Source: SZUA-320 sp963707875 (lineage in GTDB: Bacteria; Gemmatimonadota; Gemmatimonadetes; Gemmatimonadales; GWC2-71-9). From it: a DNA stretch of 64,000 bases. The notes beneath the pieces were generated by a model. It made no database searches. It was not told the DNA's origin and saw nothing but the letters and a program-made list of their open reading frames with translations. Position 1 is the stretch's first letter; the number at the start of each line of letters is the position of its first letter. The stretch is from assembly GCA_963707875.1 (NCBI GenBank), contig CAVPRU010000001.1, positions 1 to 64,000 of the forward strand, given 5' to 3'. Made by a program: the position numbers and the translations under genes. Below, piece by piece: positions 44,426 to 53,842 of the stretch.

Positions 44426-47085
44426 TCACGACCAACCAGCCCCTCGTCTATTTCTTCGGCCAGGGACGCGCCGACGGCACCTCCGGGATGAAGGACCTGC
44501 TCGGTGGCAAGGGTGCCGGTTTGGCGGAGATGACCAACCTCGGCATCCCTGTCCCCCCGGGGTTCACCATCGCATCCAGTCTCTGTATCGCCTATCTGGA
44601 GTCCCGGCAGTTCCCGCCCGGGCTGCGCAGTCAGGTGGAGGCCTCCCTCAGCCGGCTGGAGGCCGCCGCCGGACGTCAGTTCGGTGGCGCCCAGCGTCCC
44701 CTGCTGGTCAGCGTCCGCTCCGGTGCCGCGCTTTCGATGCCCGGGATGATGGAGACGATCCTCAACCTCGGCCTGAATGACATCACGGTGCGGGGACTGG
44801 CCGAAGAGAGCGGCAACCAGCGGTTTGCCTGGGACAGTTACCGGCGCTTCGTTCAGATGTACAGCGGCGTCGTCTTCGATCTGCCTAAGCAGGCCTTTGA
44901 GGACCGGCTGGCAGCCCGGAAGGCGGCGCGGGGCGTGGCGCGGGACATCGACCTCACCGTCGAGGATTTTCAGGAGCTGGTGCGCGAGTTCAAGGCGCTG
45001 GTCACCCAGCACACCTCCCGCCCCTTCCCCGAGACACCGGTGGATCAGCTCTGGGGAGCCATCGAAGCCGTGTTTGACAGCTGGAACACCCGGCGGGCCC
45101 AGGACTACCGCCGGCTACACGGCATCCCCGACACCATGGGGACCGCGGTCAATGTCATGACCATGGTGTTCGGCAACATGGGTGATGACTCGGGAACCGG
45201 TGTCGCCTTCACCCGCGATCCCTCGACTGGTGCCAAGGCGCTGTACGGGGAGTACCTCCTCAATGCCCAGGGCGAGGACGTGGTCTCGGGCATGCGGACG
45301 CCTCGGCCCATCAGCCAATTGGTGGCCGAGATGCCCACCGCCTACGCCGAGCTCGATCGGGTGGCCCGGATCCTGGAGCGACACTTCCGGGATGTGCAGG
45401 ACCTGGAGTTCACCATCGAGCGAGGAACCCTGTACATGCTGCAGACCCGCCGGGCCCAGCGATCAGGGCCGGCCGCAGTCCGGATTGCCTGCGACATGGT
45501 GGACGAGGATCTGATCAGCGAAGAGGAGGCGGTCGCCCGGATCCCTCCCGATGACCTCAACCAGTTGCTCCACCCCACCATCGACCCGTCGGCCCAGCTC
45601 GATCTGCTGACCACCGGCCTTCCGGCCTCGCCGGGCGCCGCCGCCGGTCAGGTGGTGTTCGATGCCGACCAGGCCGAGGCGCAGGGCAAGGCGGGCGAGG
45701 CGGTCATTCTGGTGCGCCGGGAAACCAGCCCCGAGGACTTCCACGGCATGGTGACGGCCAAGGCGATTCTGACCGCCCGCGGCGGGATGACCTCCCACGC
45801 CGCCGTGGTGGCCCGGGGGATGGGCAAGCCGTGTGTCGCCGGTGCGGGGGCGATCGATGTGGATGCGCCGGCCGGCCACTTCCTGGTCGACGGGCGCCGG
45901 GTAGCCGCCGGAGACTGGATCACGGTGGACGGTTCCACCGGCAGGATCTTCGCCGGTCGGGCCGAGTTGATCACCCCCTCGGTGGGCAGGGACTTCACCC
46001 GACTGCTCGGCTGGGCGGACCAGTTCCGCCACCTGCGCGTCCGGGTCAACGCCGACACCCCGGCCGACGCCCATCGAGGGCGGGACTTCGGTGCCGAAGG
46101 CATCGGCCTCTGCCGGACGGAGCACATGTTCTTCGAGGGCGATCGGATCGGGACCATGCGGGAGATGATTCTCGCCGCAGACGAGGCCGGTCGCCGCAAG
46201 GCGCTCGCCAAACTGCTGCCGATGCAGCGGGCGGACTTCGAGGGGATCTTCCGCGCCATGGAGGGGTTCCCCGTCACAATCCGGCTGCTCGACCCCCCGC
46301 TCCACGAGTTCCTGCCCAAGGAGCGGGAAGAAATGGAGGCGATGGCCACCGCCATGCGGACCACCCCCGAAGAGGTCCAGCGGGCGGTCGATCGGCTGAG
46401 CGAAGTCAACCCGATGCTCGGCCTCCGGGGTTGCCGGCTCGGCATTATCTACCCCGAGATTACCGCCATGCAGGTCCGGGCCATCTTCGAGGCGGCCTGT
46501 ACCGTGGCCGTGCGAGGAGGCCGGGTCGAGCCTGAAGTCATGATCCCGCTGGTCGCTCACGTGCGGGAGTTCCGGAGCCAGGCCCAGGTGGTGCGGCAGG
46601 TGGCGGAGGAGGTCTTCCGGGAGCGACAGATTGCCGTGCCGTACCTGATCGGAACCATGATCGAGCTGCCCCGGGCAGCACTGACGGCGGACGAGATTGC
46701 CCGCGAGGCCCAGTTCTTCTCGTTCGGGACCAACGACCTGACGCAAACGACGTGGGGGCTCTCCCGGGATGACTCGGGGATGTTTCTCCCGCTCTATCTC
46801 GACCAGGGCCTGATCGGGGACGACCCGTTCCAGGTGCTCGATCTGCCGGGAGTCGGCAAACTGATCGCGATGGCCGTTCAACTCGGGCGGCAGACCCGGC
46901 AGGACCTCAAGCTGGGCATCTGCGGCGAGCACGGGGGTGAGCCGGAAGCCATCGCCTTCTGCGAGGCCCAGCGGATGAACTACGTCTCGTGCTCCCCGTA
47001 CCGGGTTCCGGTGGCTCGACTTGCTGCCGGACAGGCCGCGCTCGCCGAGCGGGGCACCATGATGCGCACCCGAGCCACTGTCTGA
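44422..47085 (+). CDS. ppdK: Pyruvate, phosphate dikinase
   Basis: An 887-residue enzyme interconverting PEP, AMP and PPi with pyruvate, ATP and Pi. The N-terminal ATP-grasp domain has LLGGKGAGLAEM and GDDSGTGVAFTRDPSTG. The phosphohistidine domain has GGMTSHAAVVARGMGKPCV with the catalytic His. The PEP/pyruvate TIM barrel ends with FFSFGTNDLTQTTWGLSRDD and the catalytic Cys in LGICGEHGGEP. Complete and normal in length. It overlaps purF and precedes purE by 22 bases, an unusual place for a carbon-metabolism gene. Confidence 0.96.
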   Translation: MITTNQPLVYFFGQGRADGTSGMKDLLGGKGAGLAEMTNLGIPVPPGFTIASSLCIAYLESRQFPPGLRSQVEASLSRLEAAAGRQFGGAQRPLLVSVRSGAALSMPGMMETILNLGLNDITVRGLAEESGNQRFAWDSYRRFVQMYSGVVFDLPKQAFEDRLAARKAARGVARDIDLTVEDFQELVREFKALVTQHTSRPFPETPVDQLWGAIEAVFDSWNTRRAQDYRRLHGIPDTMGTAVNVMTMVFGNMGDDSGTGVAFTRDPSTGAKALYGEYLLNAQGEDVVSGMRTPRPISQLVAEMPTAYAELDRVARILERHFRDVQDLEFTIERGTLYMLQTRRAQRSGPAAVRIACDMVDEDLISEEEAVARIPPDDLNQLLHPTIDPSAQLDLLTTGLPASPGAAAGQVVFDADQAEAQGKAGEAVILVRRETSPEDFHGMVTAKAILTARGGMTSHAAVVARGMGKPCVAGAGAIDVDAPAGHFLVDGRRVAAGDWITVDGSTGRIFAGRAELITPSVGRDFTRLLGWADQFRHLRVRVNADTPADAHRGRDFGAEGIGLCRTEHMFFEGDRIGTMREMILAADEAGRRKALAKLLPMQRADFEGIFRAMEGFPVTIRLLDPPLHEFLPKEREEMEAMATAMRTTPEEVQRAVDRLSEVNPMLGLRGCRLGIIYPEITAMQVRAIFEAACTVAVRGGRVEPEVMIPLVAHVREFRSQAQVVRQVAEEVFRERQIAVPYLIGTMIELPRAALTADEIAREAQFFSFGTNDLTQTTWGLSRDDSGMFLPLYLDQGLIGDDPFQVLDLPGVGKLIAMAVQLGRQTRQDLKLGICGEHGGEPEAIAFCEAQRMNYVSCSPYRVPVARLAAGQAALAERGTMMRTRATV

Positions 47086-47107
47086 CCTGAACCACGGACC
47101 GCAGATC

Positions 47108-47602
47108 ATGACTGGACCCAAAGTTGGCCTCGTGATGGGCAGTACCTCCGACTGGGAGGTGATGCGCCGGGCCGCGGAACGGCTCACCGAATTCGGAGTG
47201 CCGTTCGAGACCAAGGTCGTCTCCGCCCACCGGACCCCGGACCTGCTCTTTCAGTACGCCGAAGAGGCCGAGTCCCGGGGCCTTCGATGCATTATCGCCG
47301 GGGCTGGAGGTGCCGCCCACCTGCCTGGCATGCTGGCCAGCAAGACGACCCTCCCGGTCCTGGGCGTCCCGGTTCCCGGCCGGCACCTGAATGGACTCGA
47401 CTCGCTGCTTTCCATCGTCCAGATGCCCAGTGGAGTGCCGGTGGCCACCTTCGCGATCGGCGAGGCCGGTGCCCACAACGCCGGGCTGTTCGCTGTATCG
47501 TTGCTGGCGGGGGACAATCCCGATCTCGGGCGCCGCCTGGCGGAGTTCCGGCTGGCCCAAGCAGCGCAGGTCCGGGCACAGACCCTCCCCCCCGACGCAT
47601 GA
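47108..47602 (+). CDS. purE: N5-CAIR mutase PurE (class I)
   Basis: A 164-residue mutase converting N5-CAIR to CAIR. VGLVMGSTSDWEVMRRA with the phosphate-binding loop, SAHRTPDLLFQYA with the catalytic His, and AGAGGAAHLPGMLAS are all present. The ATG at 47108 follows ppdK by 22 bases. The stop overlaps purK. The class I type fits the presence of purK. Confidence 0.95.
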   Translation: MTGPKVGLVMGSTSDWEVMRRAAERLTEFGVPFETKVVSAHRTPDLLFQYAEEAESRGLRCIIAGAGGAAHLPGMLASKTTLPVLGVPVPGRHLNGLDSLLSIVQMPSGVPVATFAIGEAGAHNAGLFAVSLLAGDNPDLGRRLAEFRLAQAAQVRAQTLPPDA

Positions 47603-48735
47603 TCCGTCCCGGCGCGACACTCGGCCTTCTGGGCGGAGGTCAGCTTGGCCGGATGTTCACCACCCGAGCCCGCTCGATGGGGTTCGATGTCTGGGTCCTG
47701 GACCCGGATCCCGACAGCCCAGCCGGGGGAGTGGCCAGTCGACACCTGCGGTTCGGCTATGATGATCCTGAGGGGCTGAACCTCCTCGCTCAGGGCTGTG
47801 CCGCGATCACCACCGAATTCGAGAACGTCCCGGCCCGGACTCTGGATCGACTCGCCCAGGCTTCGCGGATCGTGCCACCCCCAGCCGCGGTGGCGATCGC
47901 CCAGGACCGGATCAGCGAGAAGAACTTTCTCCAGCGCCACGGCATCCCGACCGCCCCGTTTGCCGCGGTCCGAAGCCGAGAGGACCTGGCCGTCGCGTGG
48001 GAGGCCATCGGCACCCCCGCCCTGCTCAAGACCAGTCGGCTCGGATATGACGGCAAGGGACAGGCAACCATCACCTCCCGGGCAGAGCTGGAGGCCGCCT
48101 GGCATCGGTTGGGCCAGGTGGAGTGCGTCCTTGAGCGCCGACTCAACCTGGAGTTGGAGCTTTCGGTGGTCCTCGCCCGAGATGATTCCGGAGCGACCAC
48201 ACCGTTCCCGGTGGCCGAAAACGTCCACCGGGACGGAATCCTGTTCACCTCCGTGGTGCCGGCACGAATTGCTGGAGCTCAGGCTGCGGCCGCCCGGGAT
48301 CTGGCAGAACGGATCGCCGCTGGCCTGGACTACGTGGGGGTGATGGCGGTGGAGCTGTTCGTGGCTGAGGGTGGACGGCTCTATGCCAACGAGCTGGCCC
48401 CTCGCCCACACAACAGCGGACACTATACCATCGATGCTTGCGGCACCGATCAGTTCGAGCAGCAGATTCGGGCCCTCTGCGGACTTCCCCTGGGCGCGCC
48501 CACGCTGCTCTCGCCGGTCTGCATGGTCAACCTGCTGGGCGAGCTGTGGCAGCACGGCGAGCCACCGTGGGAACGGGTCCTCGCGATGCCTGGGGTGAAC
48601 CTGCACTTGTACGGGAAGCGGGCATCCCGCCCAGGGCGAAAGATGGGTCATCTCTGCTGCCTCGCGACCACCCCCGACGCCGCGCTTGCCCTGGCCCAGC
48701 ACGCATTCGAGGCCATCAGCCTCGGCCACCGGTAG
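47599..48735 (+). CDS. purK: N5-CAIR synthase PurK
   Basis: A 378-residue ATP-grasp ligase making N5-CAIR from AIR, bicarbonate and ATP. LGLLGGGQLGRMF opens the protein, TTEFENVPARTL and LKTSRLGYDGKGQ lie in the ATP-binding part, and ELAPRPHNSGHYTIDAC is the signature of the active site. The ATG at 47599 overlaps the purE stop; the frame runs further upstream only as a shadow in purE. It is the last gene of the purine operon; no hairpin terminator is obvious in the 127 bases that follow. Confidence 0.95.
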   Translation: MIRPGATLGLLGGGQLGRMFTTRARSMGFDVWVLDPDPDSPAGGVASRHLRFGYDDPEGLNLLAQGCAAITTEFENVPARTLDRLAQASRIVPPPAAVAIAQDRISEKNFLQRHGIPTAPFAAVRSREDLAVAWEAIGTPALLKTSRLGYDGKGQATITSRAELEAAWHRLGQVECVLERRLNLELELSVVLARDDSGATTPFPVAENVHRDGILFTSVVPARIAGAQAAAARDLAERIAAGLDYVGVMAVELFVAEGGRLYANELAPRPHNSGHYTIDACGTDQFEQQIRALCGLPLGAPTLLSPVCMVNLLGELWQHGEPPWERVLAMPGVNLHLYGKRASRPGRKMGHLCCLATTPDAALALAQHAFEAISLGHR

Positions 48736-48862
48736 GTGTTGCAGATCGCAACCGTCGAACCGGCCGGTGAATCCAGGGCTGCCGGGCCTCGTAGTGCTGA
48801 TATGATCCCTTGGTGGAGCCTGCCCAGCCTCGTCCACCCCGTCCCGATTCCGGAGTGTCCGC

Positions 48863-49426
48863 ATGACATCAGTCTTGGTCTTGCTTGGAGGATTCATCAC
48901 CGCGCTCCCTCTCAAGGACCCTGCCTGTCAGACCACCGCCAGCGCCGAATCGCTCGCCAAACGGGCCAGTCCACTCGATTCCCTCTCCTTCACCGTGGGG
49001 TCGGCCACGGTCAAGGTCTGCTACGGCAGACCCTCCTTGCGTGGGCGCCAGATGATCGGTGGAACCCACGTGCCGTTCGGAAAGCTCTGGCGCACGGGAG
49101 CCAACGAACCGACGACGATCCATACCACCGCGCCAATCGTGGTGGCGGGAATCAGGATTCCGGCGGGGGCGACCTCAGTGTACACCGTGCCTGGCGCGTC
49201 GAGTTGGGATGTGGTGCTCAACGGCTCGACCGAGCAATGGGGCGATGAAGGGTCCTACGAGAAAGTGAAGGGCACCGAGATCGGCCGGGCCCAGGTCGCC
49301 GCAGGCCACCTGGGAACCTCGGTGGAACAGTTCACGATCCGGCAGGAATCGAGGAGTGGCACCATGGTCTTGATCCTGGAATGGGAAACCACCCGGATCA
49401 GCCTGCCGGTTGAAGCCGGACGGTAG
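48863..49426 (+). CDS. DUF2911 domain secreted protein
   Basis: A 187-residue protein. The N-terminus is a short hydrophobic signal (MTSVLVLLGGFITALPL). The rest matches DUF2911: ASPLDSLSFTVGSATVKVCYGRP, GRQMIGGTHVPFGKLWRTGANEPTT, IPAGATSVYTVPG and WDVVLNGSTEQWG. The function of DUF2911 is unknown; the fold is expected to be beta-sandwich. CGGAG lies 8 nt before the ATG at 48863. It is followed by another secreted gene after 125 bases. Confidence 0.85.
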   Translation: MTSVLVLLGGFITALPLKDPACQTTASAESLAKRASPLDSLSFTVGSATVKVCYGRPSLRGRQMIGGTHVPFGKLWRTGANEPTTIHTTAPIVVAGIRIPAGATSVYTVPGASSWDVVLNGSTEQWGDEGSYEKVKGTEIGRAQVAAGHLGTSVEQFTIRQESRSGTMVLILEWETTRISLPVEAGR

Positions 49427-49551
49427 CCCTGGGCCGGGCCGCCAACCGAACTCCTTCCTGACTTCTGCTGGTACCGAGGTGTCCCTGCCGACCAGCCTGC
49501 TGTGGTGTTTCCGACCAGCGGCTGATATTGTGGATGCACACGGAGCCATGA

Positions 49552-51951
49552 ATGCCCCCTCCCTCGGCGTGCTGCAGAAGGCCGCCACACCGTGCGGTGT
49601 TGTTCTTCCGCGGGTTCTTTCCATCCCTCATAGTTGCCGCACTGGGGACAGCTCCCGCCGTCCAAGGACAAACCGTCCAGGTACGCGTCCTGGAACAGTC
49701 CTCGATGGCGCCCATCGCCGGTGCCCTCGTGCGAATTGCTCGAGGCGATACCGTCGCGGCCCTCGGGCTGACCAATGACGGTGGCTTCATTGCCCTGACG
49801 GTTTCCCACCCCGGGCACTACGTCCTCAGGGTTGCGCGCATTGGTCACCACATCCCCGGCGAATGGTCCGTCGAGGTTCTGCCCGGTGACCTGAACCGAG
49901 TGACGCTCACTGTGGACAGCAGCCCTGTGGAGTTGCCCACCATCACGGTCCAGGGCCGGTGGCATTGCGGAGACCCCGGAACCGACCGCGCGACTGCCGC
50001 CGCCGTGTGGGAACAGGCCCGCAGTGCCCTGGTGGCGACCCAACTGTCTCAACTGGGGCCCCGGCGCTACCGGCGCCGCACATTCGAGCGAGACCTTACG
50101 GTAGGAGGGGTCATTCGGACTGAGAATGCTTCTCCGGAGCGGACCGGATCCGGGATCCCGTTCCGTGCCCTATCGCCGGACCGGCTGCTCAGCGACGGTT
50201 TTGTACAGTGGTTCGACGGCAATCCCACATTTTTCGCACCGGATGCGGCCCTCATCATCTCGGACCAGTTCCTGGAAAGCCACTGTTTCCGGACCGTGCC
50301 AGGTCCGGATAGCCTGCCTGGCTGGATTGGCCTGGCCTTCGAGCCCGCACCGGGAACCCGATACCCGGACGTCAAGGGCGTGCTCTGGATCGCGTCCGGG
50401 AGCGGTGAGTTGCAGGCCGTCGAGTTCAGGTACGTCAGTCCCCGGCGAGAGGCGGTGATCGAGGAGTCGAGCGGGCGAGTGGCCTTTCGTCGACACCCGA
50501 CAGGCGAGTGGTACATCCCTTCGTGGTCGATTCGGATGCCACGCCTCAGCCTGGCACGAGGCACCAACCCGGCCGGGGAACAGCGGGAGGAGCTTTCCGT
50601 GGTGGGATATCTGGAGTCGGGGGGGAGTGCGGTCCCGGTGGAGGCTCCGACCAGCGGTGTGGCGACGACGGTCACGGGCCACGTCTTCGACAGCCTGGGC
50701 GGGCGCGGGCTGGCGGGTGTCGTCGTCCGCCTGGCCGGAGCGGAGGAGAGCACCACCACCGACTCGGTCGGGACGTTCGTCCTGAAGACCGAGGTAGTCG
50801 GTCCCCGCGTTCTGACCTTTGACCACGAGTTCTTCTCGCTGGCCCCAACACGTCGAGAAGCCGTGGTGCAACTGGCGGCGGGCACCACCACCCATGTGAC
50901 CACCTCGATCCCGGGAATCAGGACGGTGGCGAGGGACTTGTGCCCTGGACCATCCGGTGGGAGTGGATTGCTTGGCCTGGTCACGGACCAGAAGGCCTTC
51001 GAGCGGGACACGATCGTTGTCGAGGCGGTCTGGTTCGTCAGGGCCGGGACGACAGCGATTCGCCGGATCGCCGAACGTACCTCCCCGGATCCCCGCGGAG
51101 CCTGGGCATTCTGTGACCTTCCCGGTGGCCAGGACATCACCCTGCTGACACTCGTCGGGGGACGTCCGGTGAGGGCCCAATCGGTCCGCGTCTTGGCGGG
51201 AGAGTACTCCTGGCATCTGCTGGCACCGGTAGCCAGCCGAACCACCGTCATGCTGTCGGGCACCGTGGTTGACGAGGACCAGGCCGCTCCGCTCGAAGGG
51301 GTGGACATCGTGGTGCTCGAACTCGACCGCCAGACAACGACCGGCTCGGAGGGCGAGTTCCGGCTGTCTGCCGTTCCGCCCGGCAGCTATCGCGTCCTTG
51401 CCCGGCGGCTCGGATACCAGCCCCTGGACACCGCGCTCGTGGTGGCTCAGGAGGGGGACCTCCGTGTGGTGGTGGGCCTGAGGCGACTCCCCATTGTGCT
51501 GCCGGAGCTCTCGGTGGAGGCTCCAGCCACAGCGCTCAGTCCGAACATGACGGGCTTCGAAGAGCGGCGGCGCACCACCTTCGGACGACACTATGCCCGC
51601 GACGACCTGGACCGGGCGCACTATTCGACGCTGGTGGACCTCCTGCGGGGAATTCCGCGCGTTACGATCATCCAGATCGGGAGCGAGGCTGCGGCTGCCA
51701 GCACCACTCGCCCGAGCATCGAAGGTCCCCACTACGAGCGCCCCTGGCCGTCAGCCTGTTACATGCAGGTTGTTCTGGACGGCGCCATCGTGTGGGCCCC
51801 GGGTCGCACTGGACGCACCTACAATATCAATCAGCACTCGATCCACTGGCTTGAGGCGGTCGAAGTCTATACCGGGGCCGACACCCCCAGCGAGTTCGGT
51901 GGGACGGGCTCGATGTGTGGCACGGTCGTCTTGTGGGCCCGCGAGCGCTAG
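49552..51951 (+). CDS. Exported protein with carboxypeptidase-like regulatory repeats and a TonB plug-like C-terminus
   Basis: A 799-residue protein. A signal peptide (FFPSLIVAALGTAPAVQGQ) is followed by at least three CarboxypepD_reg-like beta-sandwiches: VRVLEQSSMAPIAGALVRIARGD near residue 45, GHVFDSLGGRGLAGVVVRLAG near 380 and GTVVDEDQAAPLEGVDIVVLE near 570. The last 140 residues resemble a TonB-receptor plug (LVDLLRGIPRVTI; ACYMQVVLDGAIV; WLEAVEVYTGADTPSEFGGTGSMCGTVVLWARER), but no outer-membrane barrel follows. Such plug-only proteins recur in Gemmatimonadota and Bacteroidota; their role is unknown. The ATG at 49552 has GGAG upstream, but a start slightly further in is possible. Confidence 0.78.
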   Translation: MPPPSACCRRPPHRAVLFFRGFFPSLIVAALGTAPAVQGQTVQVRVLEQSSMAPIAGALVRIARGDTVAALGLTNDGGFIALTVSHPGHYVLRVARIGHHIPGEWSVEVLPGDLNRVTLTVDSSPVELPTITVQGRWHCGDPGTDRATAAAVWEQARSALVATQLSQLGPRRYRRRTFERDLTVGGVIRTENASPERTGSGIPFRALSPDRLLSDGFVQWFDGNPTFFAPDAALIISDQFLESHCFRTVPGPDSLPGWIGLAFEPAPGTRYPDVKGVLWIASGSGELQAVEFRYVSPRREAVIEESSGRVAFRRHPTGEWYIPSWSIRMPRLSLARGTNPAGEQREELSVVGYLESGGSAVPVEAPTSGVATTVTGHVFDSLGGRGLAGVVVRLAGAEESTTTDSVGTFVLKTEVVGPRVLTFDHEFFSLAPTRREAVVQLAAGTTTHVTTSIPGIRTVARDLCPGPSGGSGLLGLVTDQKAFERDTIVVEAVWFVRAGTTAIRRIAERTSPDPRGAWAFCDLPGGQDITLLTLVGGRPVRAQSVRVLAGEYSWHLLAPVASRTTVMLSGTVVDEDQAAPLEGVDIVVLELDRQTTTGSEGEFRLSAVPPGSYRVLARRLGYQPLDTALVVAQEGDLRVVVGLRRLPIVLPELSVEAPATALSPNMTGFEERRRTTFGRHYARDDLDRAHYSTLVDLLRGIPRVTIIQIGSEAAAASTTRPSIEGPHYERPWPSACYMQVVLDGAIVWAPGRTGRTYNINQHSIHWLEAVEVYTGADTPSEFGGTGSMCGTVVLWARER

Positions 51952-51993
51952 GCGGGGTCAGCTCTTTCCACTCCTGGGGCGCAGCCTGAAATG

Positions 51994-52024
51994 ACCGAGG
52001 GCCGCCTTGACGGCGGCCCTCGGT
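51994..52024. terminator. Strong hairpin, likely bidirectional terminator
   Basis: A near-perfect 13-bp stem, GC-rich with a 5-nt loop, lies between the end of the TonB-plug gene and the 3' end of tmRNA. On the minus strand it is followed by TCATTTC, a short T-rich stretch, 8 bases after mature tmRNA. It probably ends both convergent transcripts. Confidence 0.75.
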
Positions 52025-52031
52025 CGGACAG

Positions 52032-52391
52032 TGGAGGCGCAGGGAATCGAACCCTGGTCCGAATCGGCATCCCGTACAGCATCTACGCGCGTAGGCCAGT
52101 CTTTACGCTTTGGCTCCGAGCCGCCTACTGGCCAGGCTTCCCGAAGTTAACCCCCTGAATCTCGCCGAAACGCGTTGGAGGACCGCGCCCAGCCAGCCCA
52201 GCTTATCGATCCGGCATGAACGCCCCGGGCGGGCCCCCATGCCGGCGGTGCGTAAGCGAGTCTAGCTCAGCTTAGGCAGCCAACGCCAAGTCAGAATTGG
52301 CAGTTGTGTTTTTCCAAGCGGTTTTACCAGGAACCTTGGACCTGGACGCGCAGCCATACCTTCAACCAACCCGTCGAAACCGATCGCCCCC
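52032..52391 (-). ncRNA. ssrA: tmRNA (transfer-messenger RNA, SsrA)
   Basis: A one-piece tmRNA of about 360 nt. The 5' end GGGGGCGATCGGTTTCGACG and the 3' end AGGGTTCGATTCCCTGCGCC then TCCA form the tRNA-like domain; the acceptor stem pairs GGGGGCG with CGCCTCC with one G-U. The T-arm is GTTCGATTCCC. CCA is not encoded. The tag reading frame ends at 52272-52274 and reads NTTANSDLALAA before TAA, with the usual LAA proteolysis signal; the resume codon and the first residues are uncertain. tmRNA and SmpB rescue stalled ribosomes and tag the unfinished protein for ClpXP. Confidence 0.95.
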
Positions 52392-52407
52392 TTTTGAAGT
52401 CACCTGA

Positions 52408-52437
52408 AATGTAAGCACTGAACACGCTATTTGACAA
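52408..52437 (-). promoter_or_regulatory. tmRNA promoter
   Basis: TTGTCA and TACATT are separated by 18 nt on the minus strand. The -10 element ends 16 nt before the mature tmRNA 5' end, so a leader of around 10 nt would be removed by RNase P. It lies just beyond the end of the diguanylate cyclase gene. Confidence 0.55.
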
Positions 52438-52441
52438 GCGG

Positions 52442-53842
52442 TTACGGACTTTCCCACACCACGACCCTGTTGCGCCCATCGTCCTTGGCCCGATACAGTG
52501 CCCGGTCGGCGAGGGTGAGCAGATTGTCCTTACTCCTGGTCGATTCGGGCCAGCCCGACACCCCGAACGAGGCCGTGATGGGCCAAGGCCGACCCTGCCA
52601 GCCCCAGGCCCGCCCCGCGATCCGGGACCGGAGCCGCTCCGCCACCTTGGTGGCCTCCTCCAGGGGAGTATCAGGAAGCCAGATCGCAAATTCCTCGCCA
52701 CCGATCCGTCCGGCGTGGTCCCGGTCGCGCACGGTGTCCTGAATGATCCGGGAGACAAAGCCGAGGGCCGCGTCGCCGGCGGGATGACCCAAGGCGTCAT
52801 TGAGCGACTTGAAATGGTCCAGGTCGAGACAGATAACAGAACCTCGCCCCACCTTGACTGACGCCATCGCGTTCTCGAGCCCCCGCCGGTTGGCCAGTCC
52901 GGTCAGCGGGTCCCTGGTCGCCTGCTCCTTGAGCTCCAGCTGCTGGAGCGCGTCTTCCAGCAGACGGCCGGTCCGCTGGACGGACTTTTCCAGTTCGGCG
53001 CGGAAGGGGCCGGCCGGCTCCCCGCCACCCGCCGTCCAGATCACCCCGGCGCCCACCGGGCCAGCCGGACCGATAATCGGCACCACGTACGCACGCCGCT
53101 CCCGATGGCGACGGTCTCCGGGCAGGATTCCCAGGGGTTCGAATGCCGTGACCGAATGGGTCAGCTCCCCCCGAACGATCAGATCCACCGGGGAGCCTGG
53201 TGCGGCGGTCACCCGGTGCAGATGCGGGTCGGCTCGAAGGGCCGTGCCCAGCACCTGGGCGCCGCGCTGGAGTCGGACCGCAATGGCCACCTCGGCGTCC
53301 ATCAGGCGCTCGAGCTCGAACGCCAGGCGTACGGCGATGCTCTCGACCGACTCTCCGCCGGAGGGGCTTCGCGCCGAGGCGGCCTCGAAGGTGCCCCGAC
53401 TTCGCAATGTCGCCACCAGTTGCTCCAGCTCGGCCATCGGGCGGGTATGGGGAGCTCGAGGAGGGAGCAGCATCGCGACCTGAAAGTCCTCGGCGGCGAC
53501 AAAGATCAAGCTGCCCTCCTCCAGCCGCTCGAGGCCTGTATGGCCACCGCCCGCAATAGTTCTCAGCCCTGGCAGGCGATCGCTGATGGCTCGGGCGGTA
53601 TCACTGGGGAGGAGTGGCTGGATGACTGACCTGATGTCCGGATGTGTGATCGATCGAAGCCAAACACCCAGGGCGCCGTTGGCGCGACCGATCCAGGCCA
53701 GCTCCGGCGGGTCACTCGCCGGCAGGTCCGTCAGGGGCACCGGGGACAGGGCCACCGCCTCGTGGACCCGCCGCCGCCCGACCAGCCAGCCCAGAGTGCC
53801 GGCCAGTAGAGCGGAACCGACCACCAGGAACAGTTCGGTCAC
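52442..53842 (-). CDS. Diguanylate cyclase (GGDEF domain) with an N-terminal membrane segment
   Basis: A 466-residue enzyme predicted to make cyclic-di-GMP. One membrane helix is at residues about 3-22. A middle region of about 250 residues has weak GAF-like features (LMDAEVAIAVRLQRGAQVLGTAL; YVVPIIGPAGPVGAGVIW). The GGDEF domain begins at TRDPLTGLANRRGLE near residue 310 and holds the active GGEEF motif and SFGVSGWP. An inhibitory I-site RxxD is present five residues before GGEEF (RDRD). The start is the GTG at 53842 overlapping the larB stop. It could balance the HD-GYP protein at 30 kb. Confidence 0.9.
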   Translation of the reverse strand: MTELFLVVGSALLAGTLGWLVGRRRVHEAVALSPVPLTDLPASDPPELAWIGRANGALGVWLRSITHPDIRSVIQPLLPSDTARAISDRLPGLRTIAGGGHTGLERLEEGSLIFVAAEDFQVAMLLPPRAPHTRPMAELEQLVATLRSRGTFEAASARSPSGGESVESIAVRLAFELERLMDAEVAIAVRLQRGAQVLGTALRADPHLHRVTAAPGSPVDLIVRGELTHSVTAFEPLGILPGDRRHRERRAYVVPIIGPAGPVGAGVIWTAGGGEPAGPFRAELEKSVQRTGRLLEDALQQLELKEQATRDPLTGLANRRGLENAMASVKVGRGSVICLDLDHFKSLNDALGHPAGDAALGFVSRIIQDTVRDRDHAGRIGGEEFAIWLPDTPLEEATKVAERLRSRIAGRAWGWQGRPWPITASFGVSGWPESTRSKDNLLTLADRALYRAKDDGRNRVVVWESP

